Source: Candidatus Competibacteraceae bacterium | GTDB lineage: Bacteria; Pseudomonadota; Gammaproteobacteria; Competibacterales; Competibacteraceae | Direction of reading: 5' to 3' | DNA: 7,495 nt | Assembly: GCA_012032855.1 (NCBI GenBank) | Contig: JAAUQA010000148.1 | Coordinates: 1 to 7,495, forward strand | Shown here: positions 1 through 6,386 of the stretch, in pieces | How positions within the stretch are numbered: position 1 is the stretch's first letter | Layout: the number at the start of each line of letters is the position of its first letter | Position numbers and translations under genes: made by a program | The notes under the pieces: generated by a model | What the model saw: only the letters and a program-made list of their open reading frames with translations | Told to the model about the DNA's origin: nothing | The model's database searches: none

Positions 1-377
1 GCCAAGCTAACCGCACGTTCGAAGTGCAGCTCAACCGCCTGGAACGTGACCTGATCGGCATGGCCCGTTATCGCGAACTGCTGGCTAAGGACATGGTAAC
101 CCCGCCGCGCGTAACGGAGGAATTAGTGGGGGTTACCGATCTGGGCAATACGCTATTGGTCAATGATCGGATACTGGAGATCGAGGAAAACATTCGATTT
201 GTCTCGGATAACCAGCGGTGGACACCGTACCCGACGAAACCGTATAAACCCGGAAAGAAGGAACCGGAGGTCAGTTTACGGGTTCTGCGCAAGCCGAGAG
301 CGGTCATCGAATTACCCTCGCCGCCACCGCGCCCGACGGTCGCTAAACGGCCAGCCGAGTATAACCGGCAACGGTAG
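1..377 (+). CDS. dotC: DotC/TraI-type T4BSS lipoprotein, C-terminal part
   Basis: The frame is open from the left edge (first full codon at 3) to TAG at 375-377, so this is the last ~124 residues of a longer protein. A GTG at 24 is internal: the family-like stretch ANRTFEVQLNRLERDLIGM continues upstream of it. The block with RDLIGMARYRELLAKDMV, then TPPRV, GVT and LLVNDRILEI resembles the C-terminal region of DotC (TraI in IncI plasmids). In Dot/Icm systems DotC is an outer-membrane lipoprotein that, with DotD, helps place DotH in the outer-membrane core; its lipobox would lie outside the window. The tail is rich in Pro, Lys and Arg, suggesting a flexible end. The stop lies 5 bases before dotB, consistent with one operon. 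The assignment rests on remembered family pattern and on the dotC-dotB-icmT order. Confidence 0.8.
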   Translation, partial: QANRTFEVQLNRLERDLIGMARYRELLAKDMVTPPRVTEELVGVTDLGNTLLVNDRILEIEENIRFVSDNQRWTPYPTKPYKPGKKEPEVSLRVLRKPRAVIELPSPPPRPTVAKRPAEYNRQR

Positions 378-382
378 CCACC

Positions 383-1606
383 ATGACGGCAGTGACCTTG
401 CTCGACAAGCGGCCCATAGGAGACGATGCGGAATTGGTCGGTTTTCTGGACACGGGGTTACCGGAATCCCCCAGCTTTCAGGCCCCACATTTGGAGGCGC
501 TGTTGCTGTGGGCTACCGATCATGAGGTCTCGGACATTACGATCCAGGCGGGCAATTTCGTTTTTGTGGAACAATTTGGACGCCTGGCGCCGGTGACCCG
601 CCGACGATTATCCGCTGGCGAAGTGTACCGTTGCGCACAGATCCTGTACGGCGACAATGCCCCTAGCCAAACTGGCGGGTGGGCAGGACATTGACTGTTC
701 CCATGAAATCCGCCGGGGTCGTAATGGTCTGGCCCGCTATCGCGTCAACATGACGCCCGCCCGCGCACCGCGTGAACGGGGTCTGGAAATTACCCTGCGG
801 CCGATACCCACCACGCCACCGCTGCTGGCTGAGTTACACCTACCGGATGCCCTGCGGGATAACCTCGTGTTTGAACAAGGGTTAGTGATCATTACCGGTC
901 CTACCGGCAGTGGCAAAACCACGTTGTTGGGTTCAGTGATTCGTTATTTGTTGGAGCAACCGCACTCGCACCGCAAAATCATCACCTACGAAGCGCCCAT
1001 TGAGTTCGTTTATGATTTTGTCCGCCGCTCCCATGCGTTGGTTCTCAACATGAGATCGGGGTGCATTTGCACAGTTTTGCCGCCGCGATACGCAACAGTC
1101 TTCGGCGTAAGCCGATGGTGATTCTGGTCGGTGAGGCCCGCGATGCCCAGACCATCGCCGCGATGACCGAAGCGGCCATGACCGGGCATCTGGTTTACAC
1201 CACCAGTCACACCAATAGTGTCCCTGAGACCATCCGTCGATTGATTGCCGCATTTCCCGCCGATGAGCGCGATGGCCGGTTATCCGATCTGTTGGAAGCC
1301 ATGCGCTGTATCGTGACGCAACGCCTGGTACGAACTACTGACGGACGCCGCGCGCCGATCCGGGAATACCTGCATTTCACCCAGCCCATTAAAGACGCCA
1401 TTTTAGATCAGCCAGCAGCACGGGTCATTGCGGCAACCCGCCGTGCAGTGCGCGAACACGGTCGATCGTTGACGTGCGATCTGGATGAACTGCGCCAAGC
1501 CGGGCGCATCGATGAAGCGGAATACCGCGCGTTCCGTGAAGTAGGCACGCAACAGCTCGAAACCGCGTCTGGCGTTGTTACCGAGAAACTTCCTAATGGC
1601 CGGTGA
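383..1606 (+). CDS. dotB: DotB/TraJ-type secretion ATPase, two compensating frameshifts
   Basis: Family: PilT/VirB11-like hexameric cytoplasmic ATPase that powers type IVB secretion or conjugation (DotB in Legionella, TraJ in IncI). Repaired length is 407 residues, near the usual ~380. Visible parts are an N-terminal sensing domain (VSDITIQAG), the GQDID block, Walker A GPTGSGKTT (about 172-180), the Asp-box YEAPIEFVYD, Walker B MVILVGEARD (about 245-254) and the His-box YTTSHTNSV (His about 276). The reading runs in three frames: 383 to about 660, about 660 to 1045, then about 1045 to 1606. One extra C in the C run at 660-663 and one missing T near 1042-1043 (repaired reading LVSQHEIGVHLHSF) explain both shifts and cancel each other. 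All catalytic motifs are intact, so sequencing error is likelier than decay. The start ATG has only a weak ribosome site, suggesting coupling to dotC 5 bases upstream. Confidence 0.88.
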
Positions 1607-1889
1607 AGAATATCAGGTTGCCCAATCCCCGTGGCGTAACACCGCCTTGCCCACGATGCTGTGGTTTATCGAAGCCTATGCGGTGTTTCCTATTGTGCTA
1701 TGGCTGGTCGACATCAGCCGATTCTCCACGTTCTGTTTAGCCGGGGCGATGATCATTGGGTTGACGGTCATCCGCTATTTCGGCCTTGATGCCCGATCCG
1801 CTTACCGAATGATTGGGGCCTTTATGGTTCGCGCCTTGGCCAATGGCCATATTCGTGCTGTCCCCCCTCATGCGTTGCGCCGTTACTAA
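1596..1889 (+). CDS. icmT: IcmT/TraK-type small membrane protein
   Basis: A 97-residue protein from ATG 1596, which overlaps the end of dotB by 11 bases. A TTG at 1575 in the same frame would add 7 residues but is less attractive. It has SPWRNTALPTMLWFIEAYAVFP near the N-terminus, then two hydrophobic segments (about 21-38 and 44-60), an IRYFGLDARSAYR turn and a basic tail ending LRRY. The W-R, FP, LWL, ISRFSTF and FGL pattern and the small size fit IcmT (TraK in IncI plasmids), an inner-membrane T4BSS component. In Legionella IcmT has been linked to pore formation and host egress; here a conjugation role is expected. It follows dotB directly, as in IncI plasmids, and is followed 16 bases later by the Dsb-like gene. 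No frameshift is seen. Confidence 0.78.
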   Translation: MAGEEYQVAQSPWRNTALPTMLWFIEAYAVFPIVLWLVDISRFSTFCLAGAMIIGLTVIRYFGLDARSAYRMIGAFMVRALANGHIRAVPPHALRRY

Positions 1890-1905
1890 CTTAGGGAGTC
1901 ATCCG

Positions 1906-2815
1906 ATGCAAACGACCCTTCGCTTTTCCGCATGGCTGTTCGCTTTATTCGTTGGCTCAGTCATGGCGATTGATACTGCACCGCCAACGCAAAACGAAAC
2001 AGAGTGGCAAGCCACCGGGACGGACGCCAAACCGACATCAGACCCTGCCATTATCCAACGCCTGCGCGAGCGCGGCATCACGGCTAAGCTCAGTGGTACG
2101 ATCGGTCGCGATCTGAAGCTATGGTTACTGAAGACGCCGGATAGGCGGGGTTCGATAGTCGTTACTAACACGGAAGACATGTTGATTACAGGTAAAGTCT
2201 ACGGCGAAGACGGCCGGCTGTTATTGGATACACAAGCCAGTCCGCCCCTGTTGTTAGACGAGGAAGACCGTATCAAGCAGGGGTTTCCGTTGTTGCGTGA
2301 CGAGCCGCCTGATACGTCCAGTGCTGATTCAGTGCAAACGCCACGCAACGGGGCCGTAGGATCGACCACGAGTCAGCGCCGGTCAAGGTTGGGGGGTCGG
2401 TCTGGGATAATCTCGGTCAGGCCACGGTCATTGAGGAGGGGCCCGGCGGGGGGCACCGCTGGTGTATATCTTCATTGATCCCTATTGCCGATTCTGTCAC
2501 CAGCAATGGGCGATGCTACGCGCCAAAATCAACACGGGTCAATTGCGGGTGCGTTGGGTGCCCGTCGCGGTACTGTCAGTCTCTCAGCGTCGTTTGAGTA
2601 CCGTGATGGGATTGCTGAACGACCCCAGCCCGGAAAACCTCAATAGTTGGATCAGAAAACAACAGGTACAACCCGATGATAGTGAGGCCGCCAAGCTGGC
2701 GTTAGCGCGTAACACCGTGTTGTTTCAAGCACTAAGGGTTCGCTCAGTACCGGCGCTGATCTACAAGAATCAGGCGGGAGAGCTGGTGAAGAAAGCTGGA
2801 GTAACAGCATTGTGA
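1906..2815 (+). CDS. Exported DsbC/DsbG-like thioredoxin-fold protein, two frameshifts
   Basis: Start ATG 1906 has an AGGGAG ribosome site at 1893-1898, 7 bases upstream. The N-terminus MQTTLRFSAWLFALFVGSVM is a signal peptide with likely cleavage after Ala21. Next comes a ~150-residue N-terminal region (linker, then a possible dimerisation-type domain: RGITAKLSGTIGRDLKLWLL, MLITGKVYGEDGRLLLD). A thioredoxin fold follows, with IDPYCRFCHQQW (CXXC about 195-198) and a cis-proline loop VRSVPALIY (Pro about 283). Repaired length is 303 residues. Two single-base deletions are needed. One lies between about 2322 and 2397, after which the frame reads VGGSVWDNLGQATVIEEG. The other is in the G run near 2448-2453, giving GGGAPLVYIFIDPYC. 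DsbC/G-like proteins such as TrbB occur in IncI-type transfer regions; the likely job is oxidising or isomerising disulfides in secreted transfer proteins. A protein-thiol reductase role cannot be excluded. Confidence 0.8.
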
Positions 2816-2817
2816 CC

Positions 2818-2916
2818 GAGAGCGCCAAAAACCCGATGGATCGGTGAAAACAAAACCGATAACAGGTATCCGAAGTTTCGCCATGAAAAAACCCCATCCG
2901 GGGTTTTGGCGCTCTC
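2818..2916. repeat. Nested inverted repeat closing the transfer operon
   Basis: Arms 2818-2834 (GAGAGCGCCAAAAACCC) and 2901-2916 (GGGTTTTGGCGCTCTC) are complementary apart from one bulged A. The enclosed ~66 bases hold a second hairpin, ATCGGT at 2840-2845 with ACCGAT at 2855-2860, and the AAAACCCC of the small terminator hairpin. The right arm can therefore pair with either of two CCAAAACCC-like partners. It begins 2 bases after the Dsb-like stop and lies between convergent genes. A bidirectional terminator or RNA-stabilising structure is most likely; a small fold-back element is possible. Confidence 0.65.
2886..2907 (-). terminator. Rho-independent terminator, best on the - strand
   Basis: Read on the - strand, stem AAAACCCC, loop GGAT and stem GGGGTTTT are followed by two more T, giving a run of six T. 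This is a classic terminator about 70 bases past the stop of the propeller gene. On the + strand the same stem (2888-2907) ends in only four T, so it may act more weakly for the transfer operon. Confidence 0.7.
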
Positions 2917-2977
2917 ACACTTTAAAGCGGCAAAGAAGGAAGACCCGTTACCGCAATCTGAACACGGCGCGACTTGT

Positions 2978-3454
2978 TCAGCTACCCCAGGCTCCCGCCA
3001 CGGGCAAATCGCCAGGTGCGCCGAAGGTGTTGATCAAGCACAGGTCTTGATTGGGGAAACTACCGCACCCGTCCCATTGGAAGTTGCCGTTGTCCAGGTA
3101 CCAGGTGCCGTTGCGGAATACGCCTACCGCTGATGTGCCATTACCTGTCCAATCCCCGGCCACGGGTTTATCGCTAGGCGCACCAAATGAATTAACTAGA
3201 CATAGATCTTGATTGGGGAAGCTACCGCAGCCGTCCCATTGGAAATTGCCGTTATCCAGATACCACGTCCCCTTGCGGAATACGCCTACCGCTGATGTGC
3301 CGTTGCCGATCCATTCGCCTGCCACGGGTAAATCGCCAGGTGCGCCGAAGGTGTTGACTAGGCACAGGTCTTGACTGGGGAAGCTACCGCAACCGTCCCA
3401 TTGAAAGTTGCCGTTATCCAGATACCAGGTCCCCTTGCGGAATACGCCGACGCT
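2978..3454 (-). repeat. Three tandem 162-bp coding repeats
   Basis: The same landmark TTGCGG (+ strand) recurs at 3111, 3273 and 3435, exactly 162 bases apart. The copies encode GVFR(K/N)GTWYLDNGNFQWDG followed by CGSF and the Cys-containing QDLCL block, and differ at only scattered positions. The last copy is cut short by the stop codon after PVAGAWGS. The third copy in + order (N-terminal in the protein) has diverged at its start (NFSVGVF instead of SAVGVF). Confidence 0.85.
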
Positions 3455-4805
3455 GAAATTGCTTTGATTGCCTTGGTCAATTAGGGGGTTGACACTGACA
3501 AAATATCTCGATCGGTATCGGTATCTAGCGGGTCCAGATCGCTGGCGGCGCTCTCAAAGAACACCAATCGGCCATCGGCACTGATTTGTGGATTTCTTGA
3601 GGATCCGTTGCCACTATCGGTACCGTCACTATTGATGCTGAGCAGCGCGGTGGTGCCCGCCTCTCGGTCGTGTACGAAAACGTCATCTGTTCCATTAGTA
3701 TCCGCAGTGGCGGTCAGATCGCTGGCGAGGCTCGAAAAGGCTACAAACCGGCCATCGACACTGATTTGCGCAAAAGATGATTTTCCGTTGCCACTCGCGG
3801 TGCCCGCGCTATTGACGCTGACGAGTTCGGTGGTGCCCGCCTCCCGGTCGTATACGAAAATATCATATGTTTGATTGGTATCCGTAGTGGCGGTCAAATC
3901 GCTGGCGTCGCTCCAAAAGAACACAAGCCGACCATCGGGAATAAATGGTGCACCAACAGCTGTGTTGCCGTTGCCACTCGCGGTGCCTGCGCTATTGGTG
4001 CTGATCAGTGTGGTGGTCCCTGTCTCCCGGTCGCGTAGGAAAACATCTGATGAAAATAGGGGACCTACGGTGTCGGTCAGATCGCTTGCGAAACTCGAAA
4101 AGGCCACAAAGCGGCCATCAAAACTGAAGGTTGCACCAGAGGAGAAAAAGTTGCCACTAGCGGTACCGGCACTGTTGACGCTGATCAGTTCGGTGGTGCC
4201 CGACATCCGGTCGTATAGGAAAACATCTAACATTCCATTGGTATCCACGATGTCGGTCAGATTGCTGGCGAAGCCTTGAAAGGTCAAAAACCGTCCATCG
4301 GGACTGATGAATGGAAAAAATGAGCCGTCGTTGCCACTAGCGGTACCGGCACTGTTGATGCTGACAAGCGTGGTGGTACCCGACACCCGGTCGTACAAGA
4401 AAACGTCTTCTGCTCCATTGGTATCTGCGGTGGCGTCAGATTGCTGGCGGTGCTATCAAAGACCACAAACCGGCCATCAGCACTAATGTGTTGTTGACCG
4501 GATAAGAAACCGTTGCCACTATCGGTACCGGCACTGTTGACGCTGACAAGCACTGTGGTACCCGCCACCCGGTCGTATAAGAAAATGTCATCGGCGTCAT
4601 TGGTATCCGCGGTGGTAGTCAGATCGGTGGCAGCGCTCGAAAAGAGCACAAACCGGCCATCGGCAATGGGGCCTGGAGAAACTGACGCGCCGTTGCCACT
4701 CGCGGTACCCGCGCTATTGACACTGATCAACTCCGCCGCGAAAACTACTGAAAACAACTGGAAAACTAAGAAAAAACAGAAACACTTCAGCTTAAGCTTG
4801 TCCAT
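2978..4805 (-). CDS. Exported seven-bladed PD40-type beta-propeller with C-terminal FG-GAP-like repeats, two frameshifts
   Basis: Start ATG at 4805-4803, with AAGAGGG (4821-4815) 9 bases upstream. MDKLKLKCFCFFLVFQLFSV and the following VFA form a signal peptide, cleaved about residue 23-24. Seven repeats of about 60 residues follow, pattern LISVNSAGTASGNG, then ISxDGRFVAFSS, ASDLTATADTNG and DVFLYDREAGTT; seven such units fit one closed PD40/TolB-like propeller. The C-terminus has three 54-residue copies with SAVGVFRxGTWYLDNGNFQW, DGCGSF, QDLCLVN, FGAPxDxPVAG and DWTGNGT, resembling degenerate FG-GAP/VCBS-type repeats. Each has two Cys that could form a disulfide. Two deletions break the frame. 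One is a lost base near 4434-4436, where other blades read GGCGGTCAG and this one GGCGTCAG. The other is a lost A in the A run at 3500-3503; repair gives DRDIFVSVNPLIDQGNQS. Repaired length is exactly 610 codons including the stop. It is probably secreted or surface-bound. Ligand binding or adhesion is inferred; no catalytic residues are recognised. Confidence 0.85.
3495..4739 (-). repeat. Seven tandem ~180-bp propeller-blade repeats
   Basis: The CGGTCGT motif (+ strand, encoding the YDR/HDR/RDR turn) recurs near 3665, 3845, 4028, 4208, 4388 and 4570. The period is 180 or 183 bases, and the last gap is shortened to 182 by the frameshifting deletion. Copies are more diverged from each other than the 162-bp repeats. 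The most variable part is the 10-15 residues after SGNG, and the most constant are NSAGTASGN, DGRFV and the DTNG/DVF/YDR turn. The blade read from 4200 to 4020 replaces DTNG with GPLFSS. Confidence 0.85.
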
Positions 4806-4857
4806 GAAAGCTAACCCTCTTGACTTTGTATTAATCCGTACCCCCTTGTCAACCATA

Positions 4858-4993
4858 ATCAATACCTTCGCCAAAAAATGAAAAGGGGTGAAATCCGGGC
4901 TGGTCGAAATTTTAACCAGTTGATTTCATTGGATCTCAAAAAGCTCATGTTTGGCAAAAATGGTCAAAAACCAAATTTGGCGAAGGTATTGAT
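4858..4993. repeat. 136-bp fold-back element with 18-bp perfect terminal inverted repeats
   Basis: ATCAATACCTTCGCCAAA at 4858-4875 is perfectly complementary to TTTGGCGAAGGTATTGAT at 4976-4993. Inside, TGAAATC (4889-4895) pairs with GATTTCA (4922-4928), and CTGGT (4900-4904) with ACCAG (4915-4919), giving a nested hairpin. Size, AT-richness and terminal inverted repeats resemble a MITE-like element, but no clear target duplication is visible. It may instead be a structured leader or a large operator. Confidence 0.6.
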
Positions 4994-4997
4994 AATA
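4992..4997 (-). promoter_or_regulatory. Candidate -10 box of a CRP-dependent promoter for the propeller gene
   Basis: The - strand reads TATTAT here, one mismatch from TATAAT. The expected start near 4986 leaves a ~180-base leader before the ATG at 4805. No good -35 box is present at the right spacing, as expected for a class II promoter whose -35 region is covered by CRP (5020-5035). No equivalent -10 lies on the + side of the operator. Confidence 0.45.
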
Positions 4998-5019
4998 CAC
5001 GCTAACTTATTGTCATAAA

Positions 5020-5035
5020 TGTGAAATATTTCACA
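5020..5035. promoter_or_regulatory. CRP/Vfr-type operator, consensus TGTGA-N6-TCACA
   Basis: TGTGAAATATTTCACA is a perfect 16-base palindrome that matches both half-sites of the CRP consensus, with AAA to the left and ATT to the right as in strong CRP sites. Its centre (5027.5) lies 41.5 bases upstream of the start site expected from the - strand -10 box at 4997-4992, which is class II activator geometry. The wider FNR/CRP family could recognise it, but the TGTGA half-site favours CRP. Confidence 0.65.
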
Positions 5036-5206
5036 ATTCTGATCAAGCTTAGTTGGAAAAGAATCAAGAACAATGAAGGATTTCTTCTATTTATTCGATC
5101 AAATTGGAATAGTTGACTTTATTCGAGAGCCGATGAAGCGTTACAGCTACTTATAACCAATGGCTCGAAATGATGGGGGCTAGATTGACACCATAGCGCC
5201 ATTGTC

Positions 5207-6006
5207 TCAGCCCAAAGGTGCAGGCCCACCCACGGTCGAGTGTGGATTACTTCCCAACTCCGGGTGGCAATCAGTGAGGAAAGCCATCATTTCGCTGGCA
5301 TCACGCGATACGTAAAAACGCACCATCGCTTCATTGAATGTCTGCGCCTGAGCGGCTGGGACGCTGATGGCGTCGATGCCATGCGCCATCAATAAGCCGT
5401 TCATTATCAAGCGGGAAGTCCGTTTATTTCCGTCGAAGAAAAATTGTTGCAAAGCTCCAAACATGAAAAAGGCGATGGATCGTTCGAACGGTGCGGGCAC
5501 GTGGGTATTCAGTGCTGCAACGCCGTGCTCAAAGCACGCGATAAGCCCATTAGCACCCGGCTGAGTTGGTAACGGCGTGTAGCGGCCCTGTTCACCTAAG
5601 CTCACGTCAGGCGTCCAGCGGGTTTCTTCGCCCTCACCCCGGAAGTGGCCCCACTCCAGGGCTTCCTCATGGGCTACGAGGCCGTGCAGCTCACAAAAAC
5701 CGCCTTGTTCAAGGCAAACTCACAGCGTTTGACCAGGGCCAAAACCCGTTTGGCGCTTTTTGATAAGTTCAGAATCTGCGCTTCATCCGACAGCTTATGG
5801 CCGCCTACGGTGATGCCGTCCAGCAGGGTTTTCACTTGCGCAAAAGTAAAGGGGTTACCTTCCAACACGCCAGCATCCCAGACGAATTCCGGTAACATCC
5901 GTTGAAAGCGGAAACAGGCCCGTTCAACGGAGTAAATAGGGATACGGAACGGTATGGCGACCCGGTCCCAATGAAAACCCAATGTGTCGAACAGCGACTC
6001 AGTCAC
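5207..6006 (-). CDS. Fic-domain protein with catalytic His replaced by Gln, one frameshift
   Basis: Fic enzymes transfer AMP or other phosphate-containing groups onto proteins. The N-terminal part (HWDRVAIPFR, then LPEFVWDAGVLEGNPFT and LLDGITVGGHKLSD) carries an inhibitory-helix-like LEGN with Glu about 49; Ala45 stands where Ser/Thr is usual. The Fic core motif, normally HxFx(D/E)GNGRxxR, reads QFFFDGNKRTSR (about 188-199). The catalytic His is thus Gln, the first variable Gly is Lys, and the anion-binding GN and both Arg remain. One missing T (A run 5695-5699 on the + strand) breaks the frame; repair gives KAVFCELHGLVAHEEALEWG and a 266-residue protein. The chosen start is GTG 6006-6004, with GGGG 8 bases upstream. 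GTG 6054 overlapping the previous stop is an alternative but would add an odd IEIGLNYWFCC segment. It lies 44 bases after an unrecognised gene in the same direction. It could be a self-inhibited toxin or modifier, or catalytically silent. Confidence 0.85.
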
Positions 6007-6050
6007 AACGGTTACCCCACAGCAAAACCAATAGTTTAACCCGATTTCAA

Positions 6051-6386
6051 TCACCCACCGGGTCGCGGTGCTGAACGTGGGGCCTGCGACGGCGAGTAAG
6101 CCGGTTGCTGCACGGCATCCCACTGCGGCGGTTTTATCGCATACTGGCGGATTACCGCCATCTGATTGTTCGCCCGCAATTGCTCCAAAATGCGGGTCAG
6201 CGGTTCACCCCGACGGAGTGCCTGGCGCAATTCATTGATTAGGATAGCCGGGCTGGGCGCTTGACGCTGCACGGTTTCCAGCTGTTGGCGTTGCGCCGGT
6301 GTCAACGCCAGTCCCATCCCTGGCGTGACTGTTGGATCAGCGGGATTTAGACCACTAAGGGGGATTGCAGTAAAGGACTTAGCCAT
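6051..6386 (-). CDS. Unrecognised 111-residue protein
   Basis: I do not recognise this family. Start ATG 6386 has a near-perfect ribosome site, GGAGGA at 6398-6393, 6 bases upstream, although it lies inside the end of the preceding gene (40-base overlap in another frame). The protein has a Pro-containing N-terminus (IPLSGLNPADPTVTPGMG). A predicted helical middle follows, rich in Gln, Arg and Leu (LTPAQRQQLETVQRQ, then ILINELRQALRRGEPLTRIL). The tail is low-complexity, Pro/Ser/Arg-rich (QAPRSAPRPGG). There is no signal peptide, membrane segment or cysteine. The middle could be a protein-protein interaction helix pair. The next gene downstream is fic. The strong ribosome site supports a real gene. 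Confidence 0.7.
   Translation of the reverse strand: MAKSFTAIPLSGLNPADPTVTPGMGLALTPAQRQQLETVQRQAPSPAILINELRQALRRGEPLTRILEQLRANNQMAVIRQYAIKPPQWDAVQQPAYSPSQAPRSAPRPGG

Larger units (their letters stand above)
4806..5206. other. AT-rich intergenic region between propeller gene and fic
   Basis: About 400 bases without a convincing gene, clearly more AT-rich than the flanking coding DNA. It contains the ribosome site of the propeller gene, an 18-bp inverted repeat with a nested fold-back (4858-4993), a CRP-like palindrome (5020-5035) and a possible - strand -10 box (4992-4997). From 5040 to 5206 I see only a 27-codon + strand ORF (5073-5156) without a good ribosome site, and no clear terminator downstream of fic. 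Confidence 0.7.

Noticed and set aside
163..525. 120-residue + strand ORF spanning the dotC/dotB junction
   Set aside because: It overlaps two recognised genes in another frame; the translation is Arg-rich and unlike a natural protein.
2818..2916. Integron attC-like site, suggested by size and nested inverted repeat
   Set aside because: The conserved core GTTRRRY/RYYYAAC boxes are not at the ends of the structure; terminator features explain it better.
2844..3133. Two + strand ORFs (2844-3050, 2906-3133) after the terminator
   Set aside because: They run into the antisense of the propeller gene 3' end and have basic low-complexity translations without family features.
3495..4739. Regular ~180-base periodicity that might suggest a CRISPR or satellite array
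   Set aside because: The period is a multiple of three and encodes a protein repeat; there are no short identical repeats separated by unique spacers.
4825..4852. - strand TTGACA (4852-4847) with TACAAA 16 bases downstream as an alternative promoter of the propeller gene
   Set aside because: The -35 box is perfect, but the start site would fall near 4818, inside the ribosome site at 4821-4815, so a normal leader is impossible; the CRP-linked promoter fits better.
3608..4881. Three + strand ORFs (3608-3874, 3875-4279, 4513-4881) with repeated LPLAVPALLTLTSVVVP-like segments
   Set aside because: They are antisense shadows of the tandem blade repeats; the - strand frame has the signal peptide, ribosome site and recognisable fold repeats.
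5073..5156. 27-codon + strand ORF starting MKDFFYLFDQIG
   Set aside because: It has no good ribosome site, no correctly placed -10 box relative to the CRP-like site, and no recognised family; it could be a remnant but is not supported.
5566..5905. Two + strand ORFs opposite the fic gene
   Set aside because: They are shadows of the Fic coding frame, which shows clear family motifs on the - strand.
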